Assembly: GCF_029227915.1 (NCBI RefSeq)
Contig: NC_079881.1
Location: 7,130,001 to 7,194,000, forward strand
Direction of reading: 5' to 3'
Length of the DNA stretch: 64,000 nucleotides
Source: Hydractinia symbiolongicarpus
Lineage: Eukaryota; Cnidaria; Hydrozoa; Anthoathecata; Hydractiniidae
Shown here: positions 1 to 10,670 of the stretch, piece after piece
Layout of the letters: every line of letters starts with the position of its first letter
Position numbering within the stretch: the first letter of the stretch is position 1
The notes under the pieces: generated by a model
The model's input: only the letters and a program-made list of their open reading frames with translations
Told to the model about the DNA's origin: nothing
Databases searched by the model: none
Made by a program: the position numbers and the translations under genes

Positions 1-496
1 AAAAACCATTGGAAAATATCCTTTTTGGTGGCATATTTTGTAACAATTTTTATCCAGTTTAACATATTATATTAGAGGAAATTGTCAAAAAAAGAAGGTA
101 AAATATGTTTTTTTCATGAAATACGACATATATATATATCCACATCTAGGTATAATTGACAAATCCATTTTTGGATATTGATCAGACTGTGTCAGCTGAG
201 GAAATTGATAAAATTAATGTCAAATGGTTTTATCATGTCAATAAAATATAATTTTTTACACAAATAAATTTTAGTAATAATATGCTCTTTACGTGGGTGC
301 TCAATCCCAGGCAAGCAGTGAACAAAAAGCTGTGATGTAATTTCACTCTTACAGCTGTTTCACTACAGTAAAACAGCAGACAGAGCTCTCTGAAAGTAAC
401 AGATCAGAATTTAATTTAACAACGCATAAATAAAGTAGGCAATGCTAGAAAATTACATGCATTATTTATATATTTAAAAGAAAAAATGCTACTTAC

Positions 497-763
497 AACA
501 GCACTGCAGTGCTTATTAGATTCATTTGTTTCATTTTTAGAAATAATTTTAACTTTTAGATCATCACTTTCTACATTTTCTTGAGGTATTATAGCCGCTC
601 CCTTCTTTTGTTTACTTGACTGGTCAGCAAAATACTTCTGCCTGGTATTTAAAAGCTCTCTATGAGATATAACTCTTCTAGGTTTTCGGGATAGTACAGA
701 CACAATATAAATTACCAAAAGTCCAAATGCCACAGTTAATAAAATTACTACAACCTCCGCCAT
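497..763 (-). CDS. First coding exon of a small single-pass membrane protein (partial gene)
   Basis: The exon starts at the ATG at 763 and gives 89 codons up to a good splice donor (GTAAGT, reading down from 496), ending in phase 0. Residues 4-24 are a strongly hydrophobic segment with no charge, directly after Met-Ala-Glu. It is followed by a basic stretch (KPRR) and a polar, Lys/Ser/Asn-rich region, so this looks like a signal-anchor protein with the rest in the cytosol. Reading past the donor meets a stop at 416, consistent with intron. The remaining exons would lie left of the window or in the first 490 bases, where I could not place an acceptor with confidence. It is divergent from the ATF4-like gene and shares its promoter. 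I do not recognise the family. A chance resemblance to MXRA7 lies only in the presumed intron. Confidence 0.55.
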
Positions 764-1205
764 TTTTACTTGTTTTGATTATGAGCCTTAAAACATATAA
801 CAAAAATGCGGGTGAAGATAAGAACGCTATGAACAGTGTAAAATTTTTATAGAAAACTAAATATTGAATTAAATCTCAAATACAAAAATAACTTAAAAAA
901 GTAATTTTCAGATAATGATCGTAGACTCGTTAAAATATAGAGTTTTAAAGTTAAATGTACAGTTTTACTAGTTCTTGTAACCCCCCGACTTAATATCCAC
1001 CATCTTGATCACGTTCTGAAAGTATGCCGAGATAAATTTTTTTTAGTGCTGGAGTTGATTGGCTGAAACTTTCGCTTAATCGTGTTTGATTGGTTTTCTA
1101 TCTCCTTGATGACCTCATTTGTCCATTATTGCATCATACCGGCCGCGGAAAAAGTTTCTACGTACGCTGTTATCAACATTCGAGATATTTCTCAGAGAAA
1201 ACAAG
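764..1205. promoter_or_regulatory. Bidirectional promoter between the membrane-protein gene and the ATF4-like gene
   Basis: About 440 bases separate the minus-strand ATG at 763 from the first upstream ORF of the plus-strand bZIP mRNA. It contains two inverted CCAAT boxes (ATTGG at 1058-1062 and 1089-1093) spaced 31 bases apart, about three helical turns, as seen for NF-Y pairs in bidirectional promoters. A CRE-like octamer with one mismatch (TGACCTCA, 1110-1117) and a perfect CARE (1129-1136) follow. No TATA box is evident. The transcription start of the plus gene is probably near 1140-1200; this is inferred. Confidence 0.5.
1129..1136 (+). promoter_or_regulatory. C/EBP-ATF response element (CARE / AARE)
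   Basis: The octamer TTGCATCA is an exact match to the composite half-C/EBP, half-ATF site that ATF4-C/EBP heterodimers bind in stress-response genes. It lies about 70 bases upstream of the uORFs of an ATF4-type gene, so autoregulation is plausible. A perfect octamer can occur by chance; its position makes it noteworthy. Confidence 0.45.
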
Positions 1206-1214
1206 ATGGAGTAA
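1206..1214 (+). promoter_or_regulatory. uORF1: two-codon upstream ORF (Met-Glu-stop)
   Basis: ATG GAG TAA in the 5' exon of the bZIP gene is the first ATG downstream of the promoter elements. Its stop is 68 bases before the start of uORF2. Vertebrate ATF4 mRNAs have a three-codon uORF1 at a similar distance, which permits ribosomes to resume scanning. The same role is inferred here from position and size alone. Confidence 0.6.
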
Positions 1215-1854
1215 TTGTATAGCTACAATTTTTACCTAAGAAAGGCGAGTGCCTTGCACTTGATAAAGACAAAGAATAAAACATGGCGTAAGTTTTTCTT
1301 TTGCTTTTTTTGGCTTTGCTTAGCACGTCGTGTTAATTTTTATTACATCTGTTAGCTAAGCTCTAAAGATAGCTAAATAAAAAGATGTTATTTTTTAAAA
1401 TGATTGTTTTTTGTGACTTTTTAAAATGTTAACTAGCAAAGTAAGTCACTCCCAAATGTGCTTAAGTATGGTTGCCCATTCGTATCAACGTAAATATACG
1501 ATGGATATGCCAAACTAAAAAGAAAATATAAAAAGATTAAAGCACTTAAAAAAACAATATTAAAAAAAAATAACCTAATTTTTATAATAAAAAATATGAT
1601 GAACAGTTTATTAAGATTCTTTTTTAAAAAAATCAGTCCTTGTTACTCGCTAAAAATGGAAGAACTTCCCAATCAAGCAATACTTCCCAATTGGAAAGTT
1701 TTTTAATTGTCTTATCTGGAAGTAACTTCTCCATAGAGAGGTTAAGAATTATAATAGGATGTGCAACCCCAGTAATACAAACAGGATGATAGTAAGACCC
1801 TGCACTTTTCATTAATTATTTTATCAACTGGTCTTGCAAATCCTTTCACTTTCT

Positions 1855-2565
1855 TTCTATTTTGTTACAGGTTGATTTCCCTTACTCAATAGACTTACTG
1901 CTGTCGTCTAGATTGCAGGATTTGCCAACTAAGTATGCATGTATCGATGCCATTACTTCAGTCTTGCTTCCACAATCCATGCGTAAATACATAAACAATT
2001 TCTTTGTTTCAGAAGAAGATAGTCAGTGTAGAATTTTTTATTCAAATTTGGGTCAGAGTTTGATGTCCATACTTTAAGAAAAAAAAATTTGGGGAGGAAA
2101 CATGTCTAGACAACCATACACGAGAAAAAAAATGTGGATTTCTATTAACCCATTATTTTGTCATGCCCATCAAAAGAAAAAGTTCATCTTGGCCCATTGG
2201 AAATAAACAGTCTTTTCAGAGGTTTTTTTCTAATAACACATCTCCTACAAGATTTCTAGGTATATGTTGTTCCGTTCTGAGTTTATGATTCATGACGCGA
2301 TATCTAAGTAATTTGTCTGGTCCTAGAACTTACATTGAACATCCCCAACAACTGTTAAAGGCATTGCATTGTCAACATACTTTATTTCAAAAAATTTCAA
2401 CTGCCTGCCTAAGGTTGGAACACTCCAGGAAACTTCCTTTAAACAACGTTACCTATTTTTGTCTGTTTCTTGTTCTGTTCCACGTAACATTCAAGTTCTT
2501 CATGCGAAGAAATATCTTTGCGCCAATCTGCCATGTTGTTTCATTTAAACAAGCCCTGCATAAAA
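1855..2565 (-). pseudogene. Degenerate integrase-core (DDE-type) transposon protein
   Basis: Read on the minus strand from about 2565 downwards, in several frames, blocks of one protein family appear in order: MADWRKDISSHEELECYVEQ, then RQLKFFEIKYVDNAMPL, then GPDKLLRYRVMNHKLR with IPRNLV, then VYGCLDMF, then YLRMDCGSKTEVMASIH. I recognise this order (helical N-terminus, GPG-x-LLGYR-like block, DGHDK/YGCLD catalytic block, RMDxGSET block) from integrase-core proteins common in cnidarian and fish genomes. Stops and frameshifts separate every block, and the first catalytic Asp region is disrupted, so it is dead. It sits antisense in the intron of the bZIP gene. Family recognition is from memory; a translated search would settle it. 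Confidence 0.55.
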
Positions 2566-3484
2566 GTTGACACGTAAAACGCAGACTAGGGATGGACTGG
2601 AAATTCCTGGTAATCTAGAGTTTGGTACTCATGGGCAACGTCGACGCTTTTTATAATAAAATAAAAGAAAAACAATACCACAATTTTGTTTTTATTTTAT
2701 ATATAATAAGAAATAATATAGAAAACAATAAAATTAAAATAATATTGAAAAACAAAACTATTAACAACAATTTTTCTTAGCATTTATTCATTTTACTGCT
2801 TTGTTTTCACGTTGATACCAATGGGCCACCATACCCAAGACAAGATTTTCTTGTTTTCATAAAATATTGCTTGACACTGAATTATCTTTAAACACCTTTT
2901 AGGTTAATTGGCTGGTAAAAACTGAGCATTACCTTCTGTCTATTTTTGTCTTGCTTGCCTGACCTATTTAAAAAGAATACAAGAATCCTGGGGACGATTT
3001 TGACACCTTGTTTGTATATTTCTGTACATGGTCACCTGGAGCTTCTGGAACATTGTCTTTTGTGTTGTTTCAATTAACAAACTCTTAGATGACATTTTTT
3101 AAAGCATGGCATTTATAAGCATCCATATGTTTAAATTTGATCATTTTCTAAGCATGCCAACAATTTTTAAAGCCTAGGAACATATGTGAAGTTTTTTCGT
3201 TTTATTCTTTGCAGTGAAAAATAAAAAGACTTTCAGGAACAAGATTACAGCGATATAAATAACCCCCCCCCCAAAAAAAAAAAACACTAATTTTTTGAAA
3301 ATTTTGTGAAAAAATAACGCTTTTCGCAGGATTTTAGTTGCGAATTCGCGAAAGTTTCTTCCTTTAAAGTAGATAGACTGTAATATGCGTTCTTTTTGAC
3401 TAAAAAAAGTTCTGCAATATTAATGCCCGTATTCTGTCTCTGCCTGATTTTTTAACCATGCTAATGGTCACGCGAAATGTATAT

Positions 3485-3540
3485 CTCAAGAGCTGGTGGA
3501 CCTGTGGATTTTTCCATGGGCTAACGGTTGAAAAGTCTAG
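3485..3540 (+). mobile_element. Helitron 3'-end fragment
   Basis: The run GTGGATTTTTCCATGGGCTAACGG followed by GTCTAG resembles the hairpin and CTAG end of the Helitron family described at 44,163-45,794. No 5' end is seen nearby. Confidence 0.35.
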
Positions 3541-3664
3541 CATATAAAAAAGAATTTGTTTTCGTTTTTATACTCACTGTAAAACAATTAATAAAATCCT
3601 ATGTGCATTATTACTTTTAGGTTTCAAAATGGACTTCAAAATACCTTAGCTTTCTTCTACAATA

Positions 3665-4906
3665 ATGAGCAGAACAAAAATTTACATAATGATGGAAAAC
3701 AAAGAAATCAATCTGTCAAATGGCAGCAATGCCTTTGATAATTTATTATTTAATGGTGCTGGATTCTTCGAAAATCTCACTGACAAGAATGCGGACCAAG
3801 AAATCCCAAATGATTTTTCATTTGAAGGTGCGTAAACTTTTTGTGTATAAAAATAATAAACTGTATTGTATAGTAATTTACCCTTCGGTGCTTATGATAT
3901 CCCCTCATTTTTGGATAAAATTTCAACATCACTCTTCTCCCTGCAAAGTAAGTGCCAGAGAGTACCTAAAGATCAGAAGAAAACATTTTCTAACTGAAGA
4001 TTGGATTTTATATTAAATATAAATAATTTTCTTGTTTTACTCTTAGGATTTGATACACCTAATTGGTTTATGGAAAATGACAACTCAAAACTTGTTGATA
4101 TTGACTACCTTTCATCCATAAACGAAACATACTCATTAGATGACTTACTTGATGCTGATGCATTGATGTCTCCAGAAGGTAGTAATTTCTCATCAGAATT
4201 TATGGAAACCCCACTTGGTTCCCCAATGTCTTCGAGCGACGAAACTTCATACGATTTGAACGACTTGTTTCTGCCAGCCGCGCCTGACGCTGTGTTGAAA
4301 AACAACCAAGTTATTGAGAAGCCATCCCCATTATCTGAACACACTTATGCGGCATCTAATCTTCCGTTGGTCGATTTCACAGTGGCAGTTGGTAATGCTG
4401 AAATAGAATCTGATTCATGTGGCGAATCATTATCCGGATCCGATGATATGTTGGCCCATTTTTTAAACGGGCAATTTGATCTTATCACTTCATCATTGGA
4501 AGCACCTGTTGCCAATACCACTGTTGATATCACTGCTATTTTAGATCCCTTAAGCGTGAACAGTCCATTAGAAGTCAAAGATGTGCCCAGCAAGACAAAT
4601 TCCACGCGGTTTTCTCCTTACAAAAAGAAAAGGAAAACCACTGAGCAGAAGCAACGGAAGAAAATGCAGAATCGTAATGCAGCTTCGAAGTATCGTTGCC
4701 GAAAGAAGGATGAAATGAACGAAATGTTTACGGAGGCTGAAGAGTTGGAAGGTAAGAATCGAGAACTGAAGGGGAAAGTGGATGGGCTGAAAAAAGAGAT
4801 AGATTACCTAAAAAATTTGATGTTGGACGTCATAAAGGTACGACTTGCAAAAAATAACACAAGTCTAGATGATGTATTGAGTAAGACTTTGATGAGTGTA
4901 TCGTAA
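3665..4906 (+). CDS. ATF4: ATF4/ATF5-like bZIP transcription factor
   Basis: The CDS is join(3665..3827, 4047..4906), 340 aa. The donor at 3828 is GTGCGT, the acceptor is TTTTACTCTTAG, and the split codon gives Gly. An in-frame TAG at 3647 sits just above the chosen ATG. The N-terminal two-thirds is acidic and Ser/Asp/Leu-rich, like a transactivation region. The bZIP lies at about 245-320: a Lys/Arg-rich lead-in, then the basic core NRNAASKYRCRKK with the N-x2-AA-x2-Y-R pattern (Tyr, not Cys or Ser, is typical of ATF4/5), then heptads L-L-L-L-V with E-I-x-Y-L-K near the end as in ATF4. I see no exact DSGxxxS beta-TrCP degron, although a Ser/Asp/Glu-rich patch lies mid-protein. It should act in the nucleus as a stress-response activator. 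Translation is probably uORF-controlled and transcription possibly autoregulated. ATF4 versus ATF5 cannot be resolved by eye. Confidence 0.85.
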
Positions 4907-5031
4907 TGAAGAGTTGTATATTAATAAGTTTTGAATTATTTTTTTTCCTATTTGTACATAGCATTAAACTTGTTCAGTGAGTTTTTCATTAGGTCAGCTG
5001 AGTTTTCTTTTCAGGAGTGTAAAAGCATTTA

Positions 5032-5037
5032 AATAAA
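5032..5037 (+). terminator. Poly(A) signal of the ATF4-like gene
   Basis: AATAAA lies 125 bases after the stop codon, in the AT-rich 3' UTR; the next gene is more than 3 kb away. Confidence 0.6.
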
Positions 5038-5879
5038 ATATAGTCTGGGCAAAACCTTTGTAGTTGTTTGTTTATGTTACAATGGTGCTTATTTTTCCAA
5101 TGATTCTCACTTTAATTATTATAAAGCGCAAAAGGAAAATAAACGGCTAAAGTTAAGATTTTTTTTTCTTTTTCGAACCTATACTGTCAAGGATTAGCGA
5201 GAGATCCTGCCTGTCATGCTTAAAAGCCAGACAAATGTTTTCAAATTTTTCTGCTATAATTTCGATTGTTGCAAAATGTAGTGGCTCGGCAATGAGACGA
5301 AAGCTATGGTTTGTCTCCAATAAATCTTGTAATTAAAACCTGGTAACTAATTTAAACTAAGTTTATTCGTCTGAAAAATGTTTGAACCTGGAATTTTATG
5401 GACACCTTAGAATATAGAGCCCTTAAACGTGGTTCAGTTGTTCACTTTTCATAGTGTGATACAAAAATGATTGCTGGATTGTGTAAAAATGTCTCGTGCC
5501 TGTGAAATAATTCAGCAAAGACCGCATGAGTGCAAAGATTCTCCTACAACTTGTTACAAATTAGCAATTCACCATTAAATAATTAATCTATAAGAGTGCC
5601 TGACTGAAAACATGTTCGTACGTGACTAAAGCTTCAACACTTGCGAACTATTGTAAAGTGTTGGAAAATCAGCGTTGAAGTGTCTTCCGTAGGATTTTTA
5701 TAGATCTCATTTCGTGGATGTTACACGAAAACGCTGTCTTCAGTTGATGGAACAACAAAAGAAATGGAAGTAAACGTTATAGTTTATCGGCCCTTTTATT
5801 AAACGCCTGCCTTTATTTCTCTACCCCTGAATTTCAACTTAACGGCGTGAAGGCCGTGTTTTACGGCACTATCTTTTAA

Positions 5880-6013
5880 TCTATATTAAAGTACCCGTGT
5901 GCGTCTGTCTGTCACCCAAAATAGTAGCTTAGCTGCGCAAGTAGCGAGACGCACGCTATGCGGTATAAATAGGACGGGCGAACCCGTGGATTCTTCCACA
6001 GGCTAACGACTAC
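5880..6013 (+). mobile_element. Short non-autonomous Helitron
   Basis: The 5' end is TCTATATTAAAG after an A, followed by a GTCTGTCTGTC run shared with the copies at 44 kb. Near the 3' end a hairpin (CCCGTGGATTCTTCCACAGG) precedes GCTAACGA and a final CTAC, one base off CTAG. The next bases are A-T. At 134 bases it has no coding capacity. Confidence 0.55.
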
Positions 6014-6794
6014 ATTTCTATAAAAACACTCGCATATTAATTTTATTTATAACCTGTCTATTAATACTGTTTCCAATAGTCTTTCGTCTGAGTGGACTTC
6101 TATTATACTGTCAATTCTTTCGGTTGTTATTCTGCAACAGTAAGGATATCAATCAAGATATCATTGACCTCTTATAACACCTTTTAGATGTAGCTAAATG
6201 TTATTCATGTCGAGTTTTAAAAAGCATGGTAACAATTGAACCCTATGATTGTGCAGTGAATGAGTGCATGACTCATAAAATGGTCTCATAAATTTACACG
6301 AAATTAATTATTAAGTCAGTCACCATCATAAAAAATTACAGCGAAATAGACCTACAGCCCGAGCAAGGTTGGGGGGTGGGAAGGTACGGAGGGAAGAAAT
6401 AAATTTTGCTTTACTAAGGTTGAAAACGAGTAAGTCAGAATATACCTTTTTCTATCCTAAATAAGTCAAAATATTTCGACCCATTTTACGCCGGCCCTAA
6501 TTTAATTATCCTTCAATGTGTTAGCAAACATTTGTGTCTTGTTTTGTGGCAATGTGATGTCTTCTATCCTTTTTTATCATCCCTGACTTTACCGTCCCGG
6601 TATAAATAGTGCTAAAGCTCGGTAAGTTTTTTTAAATAAAGCTACACAAGTATCACCTATGTTTGACCATTCTTTTAAACAATTTTGATAGAAGTTCCAA
6701 TTAGAATTGTCTGATTAACCGTTTTTTGAAAATTCAATATTTGGAAAAAGAAGAAGGTTTAAAATTCGAATATTAGCACGCCGGTGCAAGTCAT

Positions 6795-6870
6795 TGGTGG
6801 CTCAGTGGTTTAATTTCTACTTGGAACGCAGAGAGATCTCTGTTTAAACCATAATGGTTGACATTTTTTC
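6795..6870 (+). repeat. Possible tRNA-derived SINE head
   Basis: TGGCTCAGTGG at 6798-6808 matches the pol III A box well, and GTTTAAACC at 6842-6850 is a weak B box at tRNA-like spacing. I could not fold a complete tRNA. Confidence 0.3.
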
Positions 6871-8234
6871 ATTTCTTTTTAGTTCTACCTGACTGGCTAA
6901 CTATTTGCTGGCAATAAATGATGATTATTTTCGATTTCAAATTTGTGAATCCACCTTTGGACGAAAAATCACCTTTTTGTTACCCGACCGCCACCAACAC
7001 CGACGAACGCAGATGAAACCAAACGCGCACATCTACCAAATGTGTGAATAGTTTTCGTACACGACTATTACAATACGATTTTTGCGAAAATAACCTTTAT
7101 ATAGGGGTAGGTGTTTTATTATTTATCCATGGGGATCGTGAAATACCGTGTGAAATCACCAAAATGCTAAAAAGAGGCATGACTTTGAATCGATTCAAAG
7201 TGTTAGTTAACGGTTACTCAAAATTTAAAACAACGATAAAAGCGATATATGTAGGAAACTTTTTATCCCCACAAAATAAAATACAGAATTAAAAAAAAAT
7301 CGGGCAAATTAACTTCCTGAAAAGCCTCTTTCAAAATTTTTCAGGGAATAGACTTTCTTCATCAAGCTTTATTTTGGACGTTCAAATTTTTCGCTTTCGG
7401 GTAAAAATGAAGAATTTGCGAAAATAAATGAACAAAAGGAAATTGTGATAGCTACTTATACTAAATTTTAAAATAAAGTTAGCCAATTATTACCACCACA
7501 ATTTTTCAAACCTTATCTTAGGGACAGGAGAAAAACAACACTGGAATTTAGATAATAATTTTACATCATAGTAAAAATGTACTCTTACAAAAGTTAAACT
7601 TTATTAACTTAAATAAATCAATAAATTCAGAATAAAGTTCGAATAAATGTTCCACATATATCTTTTAATTATTATTTATACGTTATTCTACTGTTACACT
7701 TATTTAATGTATTATTATACTTAACTTTTATATACTTTAATTTTTATATTTACTTCATTTTTTATATACTTTTTATAATTTAATTTTAATATTTATATTA
7801 CTTCTGCTCATTTGTGACTTTTATATGATAATATTACGTTTTATACTTATTTTTTTATATATGTATATTTATGTGATACTTATATTCTTTTATTTATACA
7901 TTTATTGATATACTTATTAAATAAATATTAAATATGTATTAAATAATAGTAAATAATTAATAAAAATGTTGCAATGAATATTTAGACATTCTTTAGTTTG
8001 AATAATTCTTTGCAAATTGAATGCGATAATCCAGAAATCCAAAAAAGAAAAAATAATATTAAAATAATTTAAATAAATTACAAGTGTTATAATACGTCAT
8101 CGAAATTACACAAATTATGATTACCTTAAATAAAATATATGAGCAATATCTTACTGTTGATGGTTTCTTAAAACGTTTGAAATATTGTTTTCTTTCCATG
8201 TCCTTCATTGGATCGTTAGCTTCACGTCGATTTT

Positions 8235-10430
8235 CTACTCCAGTACAGTATTATCTGGCTCCACCCATTTGATGCATCTTGTGCAGCTCCAACAGCATTT
8301 TGCTCTTCGCAAGTTCGAATCTGGTTCCTTGCTGTATCCTGCCGGACAAGGTCTACTGCAAATGGCTGTCATTTTCTTCGCCATGTGTCCCACTTTCCAT
8401 CCTTTGTTGAAATACAAAACTGGTCTTTCTTTTTGCAACATTTCTTCCGCACTTTTTGCAGTATCGTTTGGTTTCAAGGATATTGACCATCTCCCAATAA
8501 AATTTCTTTTGAAATTCCCATCCACCTTCACGAATTGATGGAAGTCGTATCTGACTTGTTGCTTTTGATCTGTAATCAATTTGTTTTGATGAAGAATCGT
8601 CCCATCAGGAGTAATATTAGACACTCGATTGGCTATCTTCATTGCAAATCCACTGTACACATGCGTCTCTGCGGGTTTTAGAACACACTCGCTTTCATTT
8701 TCCATGTGCCTTCGTTCACTATTACAAGCGATTGATGCCATTGCCTGAATTGTGTCAGCAAAGGCACCGACAGCGTTGACAACTGTTGCAACAGGTGTCA
8801 AGGGATGATAATGCTCTTCTGACAAGTGTTCTTTTCCAGAACACGTACGAGAGTAACCCGCAGATCTCCTTGGATTTAAATGGCATTTGAAGACACTTTC
8901 CCAGTACTTCTTAAAATATTCAGGAGATGCTGGAGTCGGCTTTTGTTTCATGAAATACTCTTTGAATCCAGTCACTTCTGAATAATGGATATCAAGACTG
9001 ATCACACCCGTGGCAACGTCTTCTACACCATCAGTAACTTCAACATAGTTTGTGCAACCATACATGCACAGGATATAAAATCGTTTGGCAAGCTTCTTGT
9101 TTTTTATCTCTGATAGAATTTGGTGGGAATCTTCGTTTGTTGTAAAAAGGACTATGACCTTTAACCTTTTGTCAAGGTTCATTTGATCAATGGCTTTAGC
9201 ATAATCCTTTTTCTCTGGCATTTCTGGTAATACATTGTGTTCAGCGAAGCAAGCATCGGCAGTGGATAATTTTTCAACAAATTTTTCTGCATCTCTTTCG
9301 CCATCAAAGTTGTAGGAGCTGATTACACCAACATAGTTCCACTTCATCTTTTTCAGAAAATCAAGGCCAGCACTTACTCGAAACAAATCTGATGGAACAG
9401 TGCGAAACATGTATCCATTATGCAGCCCATTTTTGAAATCGCTGTATGTTGCAGAGTAGCTGATGGACAGTAAATGGTAATTTCCAGTCAGTGTTCTTGC
9501 AGTGTGAGAAGTTTGAGATGAGTATGGTCCAATAAGAAAAGGAATTTCGTCGAGAAAGACATTCAATACGCCAGTTTCCACATCCAATTCGGTCTTGTAG
9601 TCATAGATCTCATGGCCAAGATTGTATCCATGCAAATTATATGATTGGTTAAAGGTTTCCACAGCATATTTCATTGCTAAGGCCATCATTATTCCGGACT
9701 GATGGTTTATCTTACCATCTGAGTTGGTTATTTTCATAATACCAGCAATTCTAAATGTCCCTGTTCCTAAAAAAATGGATACCATAATAATATATATTGG
9801 TTGGAAAGATGAAATCATACAGAATGCCTAGAAAGTGATGTGCTGTCATAGGTTGGCTAAAATAAGTGACAATTGTTTTGGTATTCTGGTGTGCGAAAAT
9901 ATATAAATACTATAGTTGGTAGTCCGTGGATACATGGCCGTTGTTTATATACCGCATTTCGTGTGTCTTGCTACGGTGATCGATAAACGTATACAGGTAT
10001 TATAATATAGAGAAAATATAGAGAAAATAAATAATTTAGAAAAGGCGAATTTGGCGTAGGTGAACTCCTTGCGTAAGAAAATAAGTGTAACACAATAAAT
10101 ATTAGCTAAGGTTGCCTTAAGGGAAGTATTGAATGCGAAAAACAAGATTGCATTGGAACGAAATTTAGTATTAAATTTGCTTAACAATATCATCAAAACC
10201 ATAGATATTGAAAGTTAGTGAGTCGTAACGTTATATTCGGTATTTTGGTAGATTCTTTAAGGTCCTTTGTTAATTCCGCAAAGAGTTTATTCCCTTCAGG
10301 CATCTTACGTTAAAATAAGAGTATCATATATGTACGAAATCAATTATGTGATATCGTTCTTACCGTTAACCACGCTGCCAGTTTTACTTGTAGCAATGGT
10401 CATTGGCATAATCAAAAATAATTTGAACAT
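8235..10430 (-). CDS. Class C GPCR-like secreted ectodomain (no transmembrane region)
   Basis: The CDS is join(10430..10364, 9766..8235) on the minus strand, 532 aa. Exon 1 (67 nt) starts at the ATG at 10430, encodes a hydrophobic signal-like leader and ends in phase 1 before GTAAGA. Exon 2 starts after TTTTTTTAG with GA, restoring Gly and then the TGTFRIAGIMK stretch that opens all the paralogues. A Venus-flytrap domain follows at about residues 25-450 (IGPYSS, SYSAT, LCMYGCTN). It then enters the cysteine-rich domain (CSRPCPAGY, CCWSCTRC) and hits TAG some 25-30 residues before the first helix begins in the paralogues. No seven-helix sequence is found downstream in any frame before the next gene. 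It is either a soluble, possibly decoy or modulatory, binding protein or a truncated copy; the intact leader and open frame favour expression. Its ligand is unknown. Confidence 0.7.
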
Positions 10431-10574
10431 AACAACAAAACGTCGATTCTGTAACATGATAGCTTCTTGTCTAAGAAAAAGAATAATAGTTCTAAAGATT
10501 TTGACATGGCGATTATTATCAGTTTAATGTTGTCAACATTAAGTACCTTTTCACAGCGTTTTTTTCTTGTCTTA

Positions 10575-10670
10575 TAATTTTTCTTCTTCTTCTTCTTGTT
10601 TTTCTTCTCCCAATTCTTTGCTTCTCTTTCTTCTTTGCTTCTCCTTCTTCTTTCTTCCTCTTCTTCGAAC
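10575..10670 (+). repeat. TTC-rich polypyrimidine tract
   Basis: Runs of TTCTTCTTC and related CT-rich units with almost no purines on the plus strand for about 95 bases. Confidence 0.7.

Larger units (their letters stand above)
1288..3620 (+). other. First intron of the ATF4-like gene
   Basis: A 2.3-kb intron in the 5' UTR/uORF region with a strong GTAAGT donor and a TTACTTTTAG acceptor. It contains an antisense integrase-core pseudogene (about 1855-2565), a C9-A12 homopolymer pair near 3264, and a Helitron 3'-end fragment (about 3485-3540). I found no other exon in it. Confidence 0.6.
1283..3738 (+). promoter_or_regulatory. uORF2: spliced 40-codon inhibitory upstream ORF overlapping the main start
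   Basis: It starts at the ATG at 1283. Five bases lie in exon 1 (ending 1287, donor GTAAGT at 1288-1293) and 118 bases in exon 2 (from 3621, after the acceptor TTACTTTTAG), to TGA at 3736-3738. The joined length is 123 bases, exactly 41 codons with the stop. It runs past the main ATG at 3665 in a different frame, overlapping the main ORF by 74 bases. This is the defining arrangement of ATF4 uORF2, which blocks the main ORF unless eIF2-GTP is scarce. Conservation of the peptide is not expected. Confidence 0.65.
5041..8234. other. Intergenic, no gene seen
   Basis: The space between the ATF4-like gene and the truncated receptor. It holds a 134-base Helitron (5880-6013), a tRNA-like stretch (6795-6870) and an extremely AT-rich tract at about 7,600-8,130 made largely of TTTAT/TATAT strings. 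Short ORFs here have no protein-like composition. Confidence 0.5.

Noticed and set aside
416-496. An FSFKY stretch resembling MXRA7 at the end of the first minus-strand ORF
   Set aside because: It lies after a strong GTAAGT donor and the similarity is five residues; more likely intron read-through.
4001-4046. Starting the bZIP protein at the ATG at 4001
   Set aside because: Those 15 codons are the 3' end of an intron with a good acceptor; splicing to the exon ending at 3827 gives a longer, cleaner protein.
8185-8538. Plus-strand ORF of 117 codons
   Set aside because: It is antisense to the coding end of the truncated receptor and has no domain or splice context; a shadow ORF.
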